From positions 1 to 16,887 of the forward strand of contig WRHG01000019.1 of the NCBI GenBank assembly GCA_009783365.1: DNA of 16,887 bases. Reading direction: 5' to 3'. Shown piece by piece: positions 1 through 6,558 of the stretch. Numbering within the stretch: position 1 is the first letter of the stretch; the number at the start of each line of letters is the position of its first letter. The position numbers and the translations under genes were made by a program. Below the pieces are notes generated by a model. It was given only the letters and a program-made list of their open reading frames with translations. It was not told the origin of the DNA and did no database searches. The DNA is from Clostridia bacterium (GTDB taxonomy: Bacteria > Bacillota_A > Clostridia > Christensenellales > Aristaeellaceae).

Positions 1-59
1 ATTCCATGCCAGGTTCACCACTCTATTTTGAAGTGGCGGTACCCTGGTATCTAAACCGC

Positions 60-585
60 CCAAATCGGATTTACCGCGTCTATTTCCACATTCTGTAAGA
101 TGGTTCGCCCGTGGCAAAATCATTCCCTCTTGGTAAACGGTGTTGTGGGAACGTAATGTAGAAAAAGTAACCCCGTTTTCTTAGATTCATGAAGAAATGT
201 ACCAGTTCTTCAATTGCCCGCCCTGAACCCCGCATAAAATAAGGCTTTGCGGATGACACTTTTTCTACATCCAACCGTTTTTTATGCGTATATTCCCGCC
301 TGTACAAAGTCCCCCTGTATGGAGCAGAATAACCTATCCGGTGCAGGGGTATTAAAACTAGACGCGGTTTTCTCGATTTCGGCGGTTTTGGATATAATGT
401 GCCAATTCTTCAAATATACGTTTTCAACCTCGCGTGAAATAAGGCTTTGACGCTTCAACTTCGTCTATTCCCTTCCCTTGTTTTCCGCGATCTTTCCAGC
501 GTGCCTAAAGTGTCTGTGCCGGATGGCAAACCCATCCGGCATAGGGGTGCGAGGTAGAAAGCAAAAAGCCGTTTTAGGGTAGTTC
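60..585. repeat. Diverged ~200-bp tandem repeat, about three copies
   Basis: Blocks recur with a period of about 200 bases. AAATAAGGCTTTG is at 237-249 and again at 437-449. The segment 195-213 (core TTCTTCAA) recurs at 395-413 with few changes. CGTTTT/CGGTTTTC blocks end near 180, 372 and 576, and CGTCTATTtCC-like blocks lie near 77, 264 and 462. Copy boundaries are roughly 60-180 (partial, most diverged), 181-380 and 381-585. No convincing gene lies here. The short minus-strand frame over 80-307 is partly echoed in the next copy (K-P-Y-F-x-R-G, then E-E-L-x-H) but is broken there by a stop, so shared DNA ancestry explains the echo. The family is not recognised. By-eye alignment only, so edges are approximate. 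Confidence 0.6.
518..540. repeat. Perfect 9-bp hairpin inside the last repeat copy
   Basis: GCCGGATGG (518-526) and CCATCCGGC (532-540) are exact reverse complements around a 5-base loop. No T-run follows on either strand, so it is not a standard intrinsic terminator. The equivalent place in the preceding copy (about 310-350) has only a weak stem. Confidence 0.6.
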
Positions 586-593
586 GTTTTGAG

Positions 594-935
594 TTGTGTT
601 CGGATGAGTGCCGGAAGCAACAGGCTGTGACCGCCAAGCGTGAGTTTGACGAGAGGGCAAAGGGGGACAGGCTGGAGCAGCTTGACGAAGCGGCCTACTA
701 TTATTGGTACAACCGGCTACGGAAATTGCGCAAAGGGAAAGCCGCCAATTCAAGCACGGCGGCATCTTTCAAGGCAGCGTTTGATGAATATCGAAAGGAA
801 GCGGTACAAAGAAAAGGAGCGGTTAAGCGTGGAGAACTGAAGCTGGCTGAATTTTCCGGTTGGCTGTCGGAGCAGCAGGATGTGGCGGACAGGTTAATGG
901 ATGAATATACCCGGACAGTTGACTCACCCGAATAA
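594..935 (+). pseudogene. C-terminal fragment of a zinc-ribbon-like hypothetical protein
   Basis: The 113-codon frame opens with TTG and immediately encodes C-S-D-E-C-R (C2, C6). This looks like the second knuckle of a zinc ribbon whose first Cys pair would lie upstream. The rest is charged and mainly helical, with Lys/Arg-rich (L-R-K-L-R-K-G-K) and Glu/Asp-rich stretches, and ends at TAA. It resembles C-terminal parts of clostridial hypothetical proteins found in accessory DNA (possibly DUF6076; a recollection, not a search result). There is no good ribosome binding site. The frame is blocked by TAG at 555-557, and the upstream DNA is the tandem repeat. I read it as a 5'-truncated remnant; a short expressed protein cannot be excluded. 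Function unknown. Confidence 0.45.
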
Positions 936-956
936 CCGATAAGAGTTTGTGCTAAT

Positions 957-977
957 TGTCTACGAAAAATGTAGACA
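957..977. repeat. 7-bp perfect hairpin downstream of the fragment
   Basis: TGTCTAC (957-963) pairs with GTAGACA (971-977) across a 7-base A-rich loop. It lies about 20 bases after the stop of the zinc-ribbon-like frame. It could be a weak terminator or a recombinase or protein binding site; the sequence alone does not decide. Confidence 0.4.
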
Positions 978-1132
978 AAGTACCATACGCAAAGCCAATA
1001 GAATCAACGTTTTAAACTCCATTTTTGAAAAAGACGAGGTATAGTGCCACTACCCCCCCGATCCCGGGTTTTATGCATTTTAAGGCCCATTTTAGGCCCG
1101 TTGGAAAAATGAGTATTCGCATAAGCCGCCGA

Positions 1133-1251
1133 CCTTGACTTTGCCTTCTGGGAATGGTAAGTTCAAAGCGCGACGGGGCGGGATGAGGTTATGGACAATT
1201 TAACGCCCCCGTCGCTACCTAGTGTACCATTCCCAGAATTCAAACTCAAGG
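1133..1251. repeat. Long imperfect foldback (inverted repeat, 119 bp)
   Basis: The left arm 1133-1159 and right arm 1225-1251 are reverse complements at 24 of 27 positions; CTGGGAATGGTA pairs perfectly with TACCATTCCCAG. Inner arms near 1167-1180 (GCGCGACGGGGCG-like) and 1204-1216 (CGCCCCCGTCGCT) also pair, with a small bulge, leaving a loop of about 23 bases. The result is a single long hairpin. It could be a small non-autonomous mobile element, a structured RNA or a relic of an element end. No transposase end or target duplication is evident. Confidence 0.65.
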
Positions 1252-1410
1252 CAACCCGCTTCGCGGGCGGCTCACTTGGCCGCACAAGCATGATTCGCTC
1301 GGGGGACGAACAAGGTTATGGCCTTTGCGAGCGTAGAACTCAATTCACACCTCCCCCCCGCACTCACGAAATGGCTTGAACCCTTTACTACAAGCGGCTT
1401 GTCCGTCTTC

Positions 1411-1443
1411 GTGATATTAAAGTAGGAACTACTTCTTTATCAC
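1411..1443. repeat. 15-bp imperfect hairpin at the transposase truncation point
   Basis: Arms 1411-1425 and 1429-1443 pair at 12 of 15 positions around a GAA loop (AAGTAG/CTACTT next to the loop, GTGATA/TATCAC at the base). The TAG that closes the transposase frame on its 5' side (1423-1425) lies in the left arm, so the hairpin sits at or very near the junction between foreign sequence and the transposase remnant. Confidence 0.5.
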
Positions 1444-1767
1444 AATAGATCAAATGTCTTTTTGCATGAGTTATCTGCTGCCTTCCCTAATGAAGACATT
1501 CTGCTGGCTATGGATAGCGCATCATGGCATAGAGCCAGGGGTTTACAAATCCCGCACAACATCGAATTGTTTTTCCTTCCGCCATATACTCCTGAAATGA
1601 ATCCCATTGAGCAAATCTGGTCTGAAATCCGCAAACGTGGATTCCGAAACGAAATCTTTTCTTCGCTTGAAAAAGTCATCGATCGCCTGTGTCATACCAT
1701 CTGTTCGCTTTCTCACTCAACCATTATGTCTATCACCGGTAGAACTTGGATCATATCTCCTTGTTAA
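1426..1767 (+). pseudogene. IS630-family transposase, C-terminal DDE fragment
   Basis: Only the last third of the transposase remains. The frame is open from 1426, just after an in-frame TAG at 1423-1425, to TAA at 1765-1767. Visible motifs are A-M-D-S-A-S-W-H (the second catalytic Asp followed by the family's Asp/Ser-x-x-x-H pattern), L-F-F-L-P-P-Y-T-P-E-M-N-P-I-E-Q-I-W (the hallmark of the DDE_3 domain, with the catalytic Glu), then the usual helical tail ending in G-R-T-W-I. The helix-turn-helix N-terminus and first catalytic Asp are missing, so the protein cannot transpose. The TTG at 1462 is an internal codon rather than a real start. The 3' end directly abuts the truncated GNAT gene. 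Confidence 0.85.
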
Positions 1768-2064
1768 TCAGTGATTGGTATTAACATCGTCGCGCGCGTC
1801 AACGCCCGCAATACTTCCAATTGGCTCGCCGATTTCCTTTAGAACGATCGTCCAACTGTAATGGTCAGGTTTTTGATACCGCTCCAACCATGCGTTAATG
1901 ACCGCTTTGGAAACAGAAATGTCAGCATGCGTTGGCCATGTTAAGTATTTTGTGACTTCATCATCGCTCGCCCAATTTCTAAACATCGCGTCTGCATCTT
2001 CAATGCTAAACCGTCGCAGAACAAGTCGCTCGGTTTCAAGGGTGACTGTACCTTTGTGATTCAC
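1768..2064 (-). pseudogene. GNAT (RimJ/RimL-type) N-acetyltransferase, 3'-truncated
   Basis: About 98 codons encode the N-terminal half of a RimJ/RimL-like acetyltransferase: L-E-T-E-R-L-V-L-R-R-F-S-I-E-D-A-D-A-M, then N-W-A-S-D-D-E-V-T-K-Y-L-T-W, and S-W-T-I-V-L-K-E-I-G-E-P-I-G-S-I. Full-length members are roughly 170-190 residues. The acetyl-CoA binding motif (R/Q-x-x-G-x-G/A) and C-terminal strands are missing; homology stops at D-D-V-N-T, next to the IS630 remnant. I chose the GTG at 2064-2062 because an AAAGGAAG-like ribosome binding site lies just upstream and the protein starts a few residues before the conserved L-E-T-E-R-L. Most likely inactivated by IS insertion or by a deletion ending at the IS. 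Confidence 0.75.
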
Positions 2065-2225
2065 TTTATTATTACTTCCTTTTTCTGATTCAAACCGCTC
2101 TGTAGGGCTTTGAACAATCGCTCCCAAACAATCGCTTATATGTCCTCGACAAGTGCTGCTTACGCGATAAAAAGCGCAAGGTTGCCGCGCCCGAACCCGG
2201 TGAACCGCTCCGTGCCGTGGGATCT

Positions 2226-2303
2226 TATGAACGACGAAAACATAGGCCGGCCGCGCTTTCAGGCGGTCAGCAGCAGCGCACGTCTATAGCGCGCGCATTG
2301 TAA
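2226..2303 (+). pseudogene. ABC-transporter ATPase signature remnant
   Basis: One frame encodes H-R-P-A-A-L-S-G-G-Q-Q-Q-R-T-S-I-A-R-A-L (2241-2300), followed at once by TAA. This is the ABC signature (C-loop) region, which in intact proteins is followed by the Walker B segment (hydrophobics-A-D-E-P-T). Neither Walker A upstream nor Walker B downstream is seen, so it is a short relic. A 49-codon frame at 2140-2289 overlaps it in another frame without a ribosome binding site and is not called. The remnant lies antisense to and beyond the end of xylB. Confidence 0.45.
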
Positions 2304-2386
2304 GATCACAACGATCATGAACGGTCAACGTCGGTTCATGCGGCGCCGGAGACTGAGGTGCGCGCTATGCCTGTTCGCAAGGCTGT

Positions 2387-3910
2387 TTACAGACCCGCAA
2401 GTCCTTGATAACAATCCTTCAGGGCGGGGTACAGCTGCGTATACAGCCGGTAATAGGGTTCATATGCCTTGCCGGCTTTTTCGCTGGGCCGGCAAGCGTC
2501 GTTTGCGCGGATCACCCCGTCGCAGCCTTCCTCCACGGAGGCATATACACCGGTTGCAACCCCCGCCAATACGGCCACGCCCAGGGCCGGACCCTCCGGG
2601 TTGGCAACGGTGGCCGTGGGGATTCTGTACAGATCCGACAGCATCTGCCTCCAGAGAGGGCTTTTTCCGCCTCCGCCGCAGACCAGCATTTCCCGGGGCG
2701 CAATACCCAGGCCGCGGAGAATTTCCATGCAATCCAGCAGAGAGAAGGCAACGCCTTCCATCACCGCCCGCAGCATATGAGCCTTGGTATGGATGTTACT
2801 CAAGCCGAAGAACACGCCACGGGCATCCGGGTCCAGATGCGGAGTGCGCTCCCCCATAAGGTAGGGCAGGTACAGGAGGCGCTCCGCTCCAATGGGCACG
2901 CGGCCCGCCTGCCTATCCATCAGTTCATAGGGATCAATGTCCATACCGCGGGCAGCTTCCATCTCCGCCCCGCAGAGGGTATCCCGAAACCATTTGAGGG
3001 AAAGCCCCGCGCTTTGGGTGACCCCCATCACATGCCAGGCGCCCGGCACCGCGCAGCAGAAGGTATGAATGCGTCCCTTGGGATCGATAACGGGGTTGCT
3101 GGTATGGGCGAAGACCACGCCGGAGGAACCGATGGTCGTAAATGCCCTTCCTTCCCGTACCGTACCCGTGCCCACGGCGGCGGCGGCGTTATCCCCCGCG
3201 CCTCCGGCCACAGGGGTGCCTTCCATGAGTCCCGTGAGGCGGGCGGCCTCACCATGCACCTTACCAGTGACCTCCGGAGATTCGTACACTCGTCCCAACA
3301 AATCCCTGTCGATTTGCAGGATAGACAGAATCTCGTCCGACCATCTGCGACCCTTCACATCCAGCAGCTGCATACCGGAAGCGTCCGACACCTCGGTGGC
3401 CAGCTCCCCGGTAAGCTGGTAGCGGATATAGTCCTTGGGCAGCAAAATATGGCGGCATTTTTCATAAATCCATGGTTCATGCTCCCTCACCCACAGGATC
3501 TTGGAGGCCGTGAAACCCGTTAAGGCGGGGTTGGCGGTGATCTCAATTATCTTTTTCGAGCCCACGGCCCGGGTCATTTCCTCGCACTGCGCGCCTGTGC
3601 GCTGGTCGCACCAAATGATGGAGCGGCGCAGCGGCGCGCCGTTTTCATCCAGCATGACCAGTCCGTGCATTTGGCCGGAGAGGCCGATACCTCGAATCTC
3701 CGCCGGAGCTGCGCCGCTTTTCGCAATAACCGCCTGGCAGGTCTCGCAAACCGCGTTCCACCAGTCCTGCGGATCCTGCTCCGCCCAGCCGTTTTGGGGC
3801 TGGTAAAGCGGATATTCAACCGTGTGCGCGGCCAACGGCTCCCCTTCCGGCGTGAATATCACGGTCTTTGTGCCGGAAGTACCGATGTCTATTCCAAGTA
3901 AATACGCCAT
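2387..3910 (-). CDS. xylB: Xylulokinase
   Basis: ATP-dependent phosphorylation of D-xylulose to D-xylulose 5-phosphate, feeding the pentose phosphate or phosphoketolase route; cytoplasmic. The 507-residue length is usual for the FGGY kinase family. Residues 1-245 form the FGGY_N domain, with the phosphate-binding start G-I-D-I-G-T-S-G-T-K (6-15), the substrate segment G-Q-M-H-G-L-V (79-85) and I-I-W-C-D-Q-R-T (98-105). D240 in G-A-G-D-N-A matches the catalytic base. FGGY_C follows, with G-E-R-T-P-H-L-D and C-G-G-G-G-K-S-P-L-W. The ATG is preceded by AAAGGAGAAG and lies 12 bases after the xylA stop, so the two are translated from one message. The M-H-G motif and the operon favour xylulokinase over glycerol or gluconate kinase. 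No intrinsic terminator is obvious downstream. Confidence 0.96.
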   Translation of the reverse strand: MAYLLGIDIGTSGTKTVIFTPEGEPLAAHTVEYPLYQPQNGWAEQDPQDWWNAVCETCQAVIAKSGAAPAEIRGIGLSGQMHGLVMLDENGAPLRRSIIWCDQRTGAQCEEMTRAVGSKKIIEITANPALTGFTASKILWVREHEPWIYEKCRHILLPKDYIRYQLTGELATEVSDASGMQLLDVKGRRWSDEILSILQIDRDLLGRVYESPEVTGKVHGEAARLTGLMEGTPVAGGAGDNAAAAVGTGTVREGRAFTTIGSSGVVFAHTSNPVIDPKGRIHTFCCAVPGAWHVMGVTQSAGLSLKWFRDTLCGAEMEAARGMDIDPYELMDRQAGRVPIGAERLLYLPYLMGERTPHLDPDARGVFFGLSNIHTKAHMLRAVMEGVAFSLLDCMEILRGLGIAPREMLVCGGGGKSPLWRQMLSDLYRIPTATVANPEGPALGVAVLAGVATGVYASVEEGCDGVIRANDACRPSEKAGKAYEPYYRLYTQLYPALKDCYQGLAGL

Positions 3911-3922
3911 GCGCTTCTCCTT

Positions 3923-5242
3923 TCAACCAAACAGAACGGAATTCAGCACGCTTTCCAGCCATTCCTGCTTACCGCTGCCGGGCAGGGCCGCTGCGCCATT
4001 CCGCACCGCAATATCGGCCAACTCTTCCAGGGTGGTCTTGCCTGAACGGATCTTCTTGCCCAGTTCACCCTCAAAGCTACCGTAACGTTCCTTCACGAAG
4101 CCGTCAATACGTCCGTCCTCCATGAGCTCCGCCGCCTTAATCAGGCCCAGTGCAAAGGAATCCATCCCCAGAATGAAGCTTAAAAACAGATCCTCGTAAG
4201 TGTAGGAGGGCCGGCGCGTCTTGGCGTCAAAGTTAAGACCGCCCTTTGTAAACCCGCCCGCCTTCAACACTTCGTACATACACAGGGTGGTTTCATATAC
4301 GTTGGAAGGGAATTGGTCCGTATCCCACCCCAACAGGTAATCGCCCTGGTTGGCGTCAACCGATCCCAACATGCCGTTGATGGCGGCAACCCGCAAGTCG
4401 TGCTGAAAGGTATGTCCCGCCAGAGTGGCGTGATTGGCTTCGATGTTCATCTTAAAGTCTTTATCCAGGCCGTATTGGCGCACAAAACCAATCGCCGTAG
4501 CCGCGTCAAAATCATACTGGTGCTTCGTTGGCTCCTTGGGTTTGGGTTCGATGTAGAAATCTCCTGCAAAGCCAATGCTCCGGCCATAAACCACAGCCAT
4601 TTTCATCAGCGCGGCAATATTTTCCTGCTCAAATTTCATATCTGTGTTAAGCAGCGTCTCATAACCTTCCCGACCGCCCCAGAACACATAACCACCGCCA
4701 TCCAGCTTCACCGTCAGGTCGATGGCCTTTTTGATTTGAGCCGCCGCATGGCAATACACATCCACGCTGTTGCTGGAGCCGGCGCCGTTCATAAAGCGCG
4801 GATGGCTGAAAAGGTTGGCCGTGCCCCATAAGCACCGGATGCCCGTGGCGGCCATTTTTATCTTGATATAATCGGTAATCTCATCAAGACGCCGGTTGGT
4901 TTCGGCCAAGCTATCCGCCTCAGGCGCCAGATCCGCGTCGTGGAAGCAGAAATAGCCGATGCCAAGCTTTTGCATAAACTCAAAACCCGCATCCACCTTC
5001 GCCCTGGCGTGAGCCATGACGCCCGGCTCTTCCCCGAAAGTCTTATCCGCCGTACCGGGGCCAAACATGTCCTGCCCTGTGGCGCAAAGGTTATGCCACC
5101 AGGCCATGGCGAACGGAAGGTGTTCCTTCATTGTCTTTCCCAAGATCCTCCGCTCTGGATCGTAAAACTTAAAGGCATGGGGATTGAGGGACGCTGGGCC
5201 CTCATAGGCTACTTTGGGCAGTTTTGCGAAAATTTCAGGCAT
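3923..5242 (-). CDS. xylA: Xylose isomerase
   Basis: Interconverts D-xylose and D-xylulose (also glucose/fructose) with two divalent metals in a TIM barrel. From the ATG at 5242 the protein has 439 residues, and its catalytic residues fall at the numbers used for E. coli XylA: H101 and D104 (F-H-D-A-D), E232 and K234 (Y-I-E-P-K-P), E268 and H271 (N-I-E-A-N-H), D296, D307 and D309 (W-D-T-D), and D339. This is the longer class II form typical of Bacillota. The chosen start has AAAGGAGG eight bases upstream. An in-frame GTG at 5317 also has GGAGG eight bases upstream and would add 25 residues without family support. It lies 99 bases after the regulator stop on the same strand and is followed by xylB. 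I see no strong promoter in the gap, so readthrough from the regulator promoter is likely. Confidence 0.97.
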   Translation of the reverse strand: MPEIFAKLPKVAYEGPASLNPHAFKFYDPERRILGKTMKEHLPFAMAWWHNLCATGQDMFGPGTADKTFGEEPGVMAHARAKVDAGFEFMQKLGIGYFCFHDADLAPEADSLAETNRRLDEITDYIKIKMAATGIRCLWGTANLFSHPRFMNGAGSSNSVDVYCHAAAQIKKAIDLTVKLDGGGYVFWGGREGYETLLNTDMKFEQENIAALMKMAVVYGRSIGFAGDFYIEPKPKEPTKHQYDFDAATAIGFVRQYGLDKDFKMNIEANHATLAGHTFQHDLRVAAINGMLGSVDANQGDYLLGWDTDQFPSNVYETTLCMYEVLKAGGFTKGGLNFDAKTRRPSYTYEDLFLSFILGMDSFALGLIKAAELMEDGRIDGFVKERYGSFEGELGKKIRSGKTTLEELADIAVRNGAAALPGSGKQEWLESVLNSVLFG

Positions 5243-5308
5243 GGCGGGTTCCTCCTTTATCATAATGGGCGTACAGGTACTATTGATCCGTATGCTCGGA
5301 CACACTAA

Positions 5309-5318
5309 AGCACACACG
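5309..5318. promoter_or_regulatory. Possible operator half-site before xylA
   Basis: The minus-strand sequence contains TGTGTGC (complement of 5310-5316), matching a half of the palindrome at 6432-6447, followed about seven bases later by another GTGTG. The second half of the palindrome is not preserved. It overlaps the in-frame GTG at 5317. A short low-complexity GT match can occur by chance, so this is weak. Confidence 0.25.
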
Positions 5319-5341
5319 AAATATTCCTCCGGGTTTCAAGG

Positions 5342-6361
5342 CTATTCCTCCAGATTCTCTAAAATGCGGATCTGATTTTCCATAATGATTTTTTCACTGG
5401 CTGGCGCTCCGGACAAAATTAGATCCTTCGCCGCGTGAATGGCCAAATGCCCTTGCCGGAAGGGCTGCTGGCAGACCACTCCCTTAAGCAATCCCTTTTG
5501 CATCATTCCGCGGGTGGCGGGTATGTTGTCAAAAGCGAACAAGCGGATTCTCCGATCCATCTTCATGTCGATGATTGCTTCACATACACCTGTTAAGCCC
5601 GCCGCGATTAGCATCAGGGTATCGATCAGGGGGTTGGCTCTGATCATGGCCCGGGTGGCCGCGTAGGCGCTCTCATCGTCATCCTCGGCGCTTATGCGGG
5701 CTACGATGCCGATGTAGGGCGCGACACTTTGCAGATGGCTTTCAAAACCATGCAGGCGCTGCCGATGCCCTTGCACGGTTTCCACCCCCGTGAGAATGCC
5801 CAGCTGCGCTTTATGCTGGATGACCATGTGCATTAGGCCCGCCGCGGCACGGCCTCCCCCTTCATAATCGCTGCCTACATAGCAGCGCCGACGGCTTCCC
5901 TCCAAGTCGGAATTCACGGTAACCGTGGGGATATCCCTTTCCGCCAGCTTCGCTACTTTTTCCAGAATGGCGGGGTTATCAATGGGATGCAGCACCAGGG
6001 CTGAAATCACTTCTTCCAGCTCGTTGATCAATGCCAGCTGTCTTTCCGGGTTATATCCCCGCATAAGGGCCAGCTTCAAGGTTATGCCGAAATCCGCCAG
6101 CTCCGCTTCCGCGCTGGTAATCCCTGCCAACACCTCATCAAAAAAGGGATTGCCCCTGCTGGACAGCACTACGCCAACCACCGGTGCGTCCTTGCGGATT
6201 GCCAAAGCCCGAGCCGCAATGTTCTTTGTATAGCCGGCTTTTTCCAAAGCTGCCAGCACCCGTGCTTCCGTATCCGGATGCACCTTGCCCCGGCCGTTGA
6301 TAACCCGATCCACCGTAGCGGCGGAAACGCCGCATTGAGCCGCTATCTCTCGAATAGTCAT
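5342..6361 (-). CDS. LacI-family transcriptional regulator of the xylose operon
   Basis: 339 residues. The N-terminal LacI helix-turn-helix (about 2-50) reads T-I-R-E-I-A-A-Q-C-G-V-S-A-A-T-V-D-R-V-I-N-G. The hinge segment N-I-A-A-R-A-L-A follows, and then a periplasmic-binding-protein-like sugar domain (about 60-335) with S-R-G-N-P-F-F-D-E-V and C-terminal I-R-L-F-A-F-D-N-I. I chose the ATG at 6361: GGGAGAA lies just upstream and the protein begins directly at the helix-turn-helix. It is the first gene of the operon and presumably controls xylAB and itself. Many Bacillota use a ROK-type XylR for this job; here the regulator is LacI-type, so it should bind a sugar or sugar phosphate, but the ligand cannot be read from the sequence. 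Repressor versus activator is not settled. Confidence 0.92.
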   Translation of the reverse strand: MTIREIAAQCGVSAATVDRVINGRGKVHPDTEARVLAALEKAGYTKNIAARALAIRKDAPVVGVVLSSRGNPFFDEVLAGITSAEAELADFGITLKLALMRGYNPERQLALINELEEVISALVLHPIDNPAILEKVAKLAERDIPTVTVNSDLEGSRRRCYVGSDYEGGGRAAAGLMHMVIQHKAQLGILTGVETVQGHRQRLHGFESHLQSVAPYIGIVARISAEDDDESAYAATRAMIRANPLIDTLMLIAAGLTGVCEAIIDMKMDRRIRLFAFDNIPATRGMMQKGLLKGVVCQQPFRQGHLAIHAAKDLILSGAPASEKIIMENQIRILENLEE

Positions 6362-6387
6362 GGATTTCTCCCGCTTATGATCAACTA

Positions 6388-6416
6388 ATAGTATCACTCC
6401 GCTAAATCCCTGTCAA
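6388..6416 (-). promoter_or_regulatory. Sigma-A-type promoter of the regulator-xylAB operon
   Basis: On the minus strand the -35 TTGACA (6416-6411) is a perfect consensus, separated by exactly 17 bases from TACTAT (-10, 6393-6388). Transcription should start near 6381, about 20 bases before the regulator ATG. Five of six -10 positions match TATAAT. An operator-like sequence overlaps the -35. Confidence 0.8.
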
Positions 6417-6423
6417 CGTTTCA
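6412..6423 (-). promoter_or_regulatory. Operator-like (cre-like) site overlapping the -35
   Basis: The minus strand reads TGAAACGTTGAC, close to the symmetrical LacI-family/CcpA-like core TGAAACGTTTCA (first nine bases identical, central CG). It overlaps TTGACA, the position from which a repressor would block RNA polymerase. It could bind the local regulator or CcpA; one half is imperfect. Confidence 0.35.
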
Positions 6424-6431
6424 GGAAAAAA

Positions 6432-6447
6432 ATGTGTGCGCACACAT
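6432..6447. promoter_or_regulatory. Perfect 16-bp palindromic operator
   Basis: ATGTGTGC joined to GCACACAT is an uninterrupted perfect palindrome centred on a CG step, the typical form of a LacI-family operator. It is centred roughly 58 bases upstream of the predicted xyl operon start and about 47 bases upstream of the -35 of the divergent pgsA promoter. That position suits looping, activation or control of divergent transcription. Confidence 0.65.
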
Positions 6448-6485
6448 CAAGGCTTGTACGCGGTTATTCCGGTTTCGCTTTTGTA

Positions 6486-6515
6486 TTGGCATAGGCAGCA
6501 AAATAATGGTATACT
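6486..6515 (+). promoter_or_regulatory. Promoter of the pgsA gene run
   Basis: TTGGCA (-35, 6486-6491) is separated by 18 bases from TATACT (-10, 6510-6515). Transcription would begin about 38 bases upstream of the pgsA ATG. A good AAGGAGGT ribosome binding site (6546-6553) follows. Confidence 0.65.
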
Positions 6516-6558
6516 AGTATGGATATACAGGCTCGCAACCGTGATAAGGAGGTCCACG

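Larger units (their letters stand above)
936..1425. other. Gene-free stretch with foldback structures
   Basis: No convincing coding sequence lies between the zinc-ribbon-like fragment and the transposase remnant. The stretch holds the hairpin at 957-977, the long foldback at 1133-1251, a small GC hairpin at 1255-1267 (CCCGC, TTC, GCGGG) and the hairpin at 1411-1443. The 62-codon frame at 1191-1379 runs through one foldback arm and has no ribosome binding site, so I do not call it a gene. Confidence 0.55.

Noticed and set aside
60..585. CRISPR array
   Set aside because: The repeat period of ~200 bases with diverged copies is far from the CRISPR pattern of short identical repeats and ~30-40 base spacers.
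1191..1379. 62-codon plus-strand frame
   Set aside because: It runs through the right arm of the foldback, has no ribosome binding site and no recognisable family; the foldback explains the conserved-looking stretch.
2140..2289. 49-codon ATG frame between the GNAT remnant and xylB
   Set aside because: No ribosome binding site, and another frame over the same bases carries the ABC signature, which is the stronger evidence.
2405..3523. Long plus-strand frame opposite xylB (372 codons)
   Set aside because: Antisense shadow of a GC-rich, well-conserved gene; its translation shows no domain and an odd His/Arg/Gly-rich composition.
6436..6558. Longer pgsA start (GTG at 6436)
   Set aside because: It lies upstream of the predicted promoter, starts within the palindromic operator and adds residues with no family support; the ATG at 6559 has a strong ribosome binding site.
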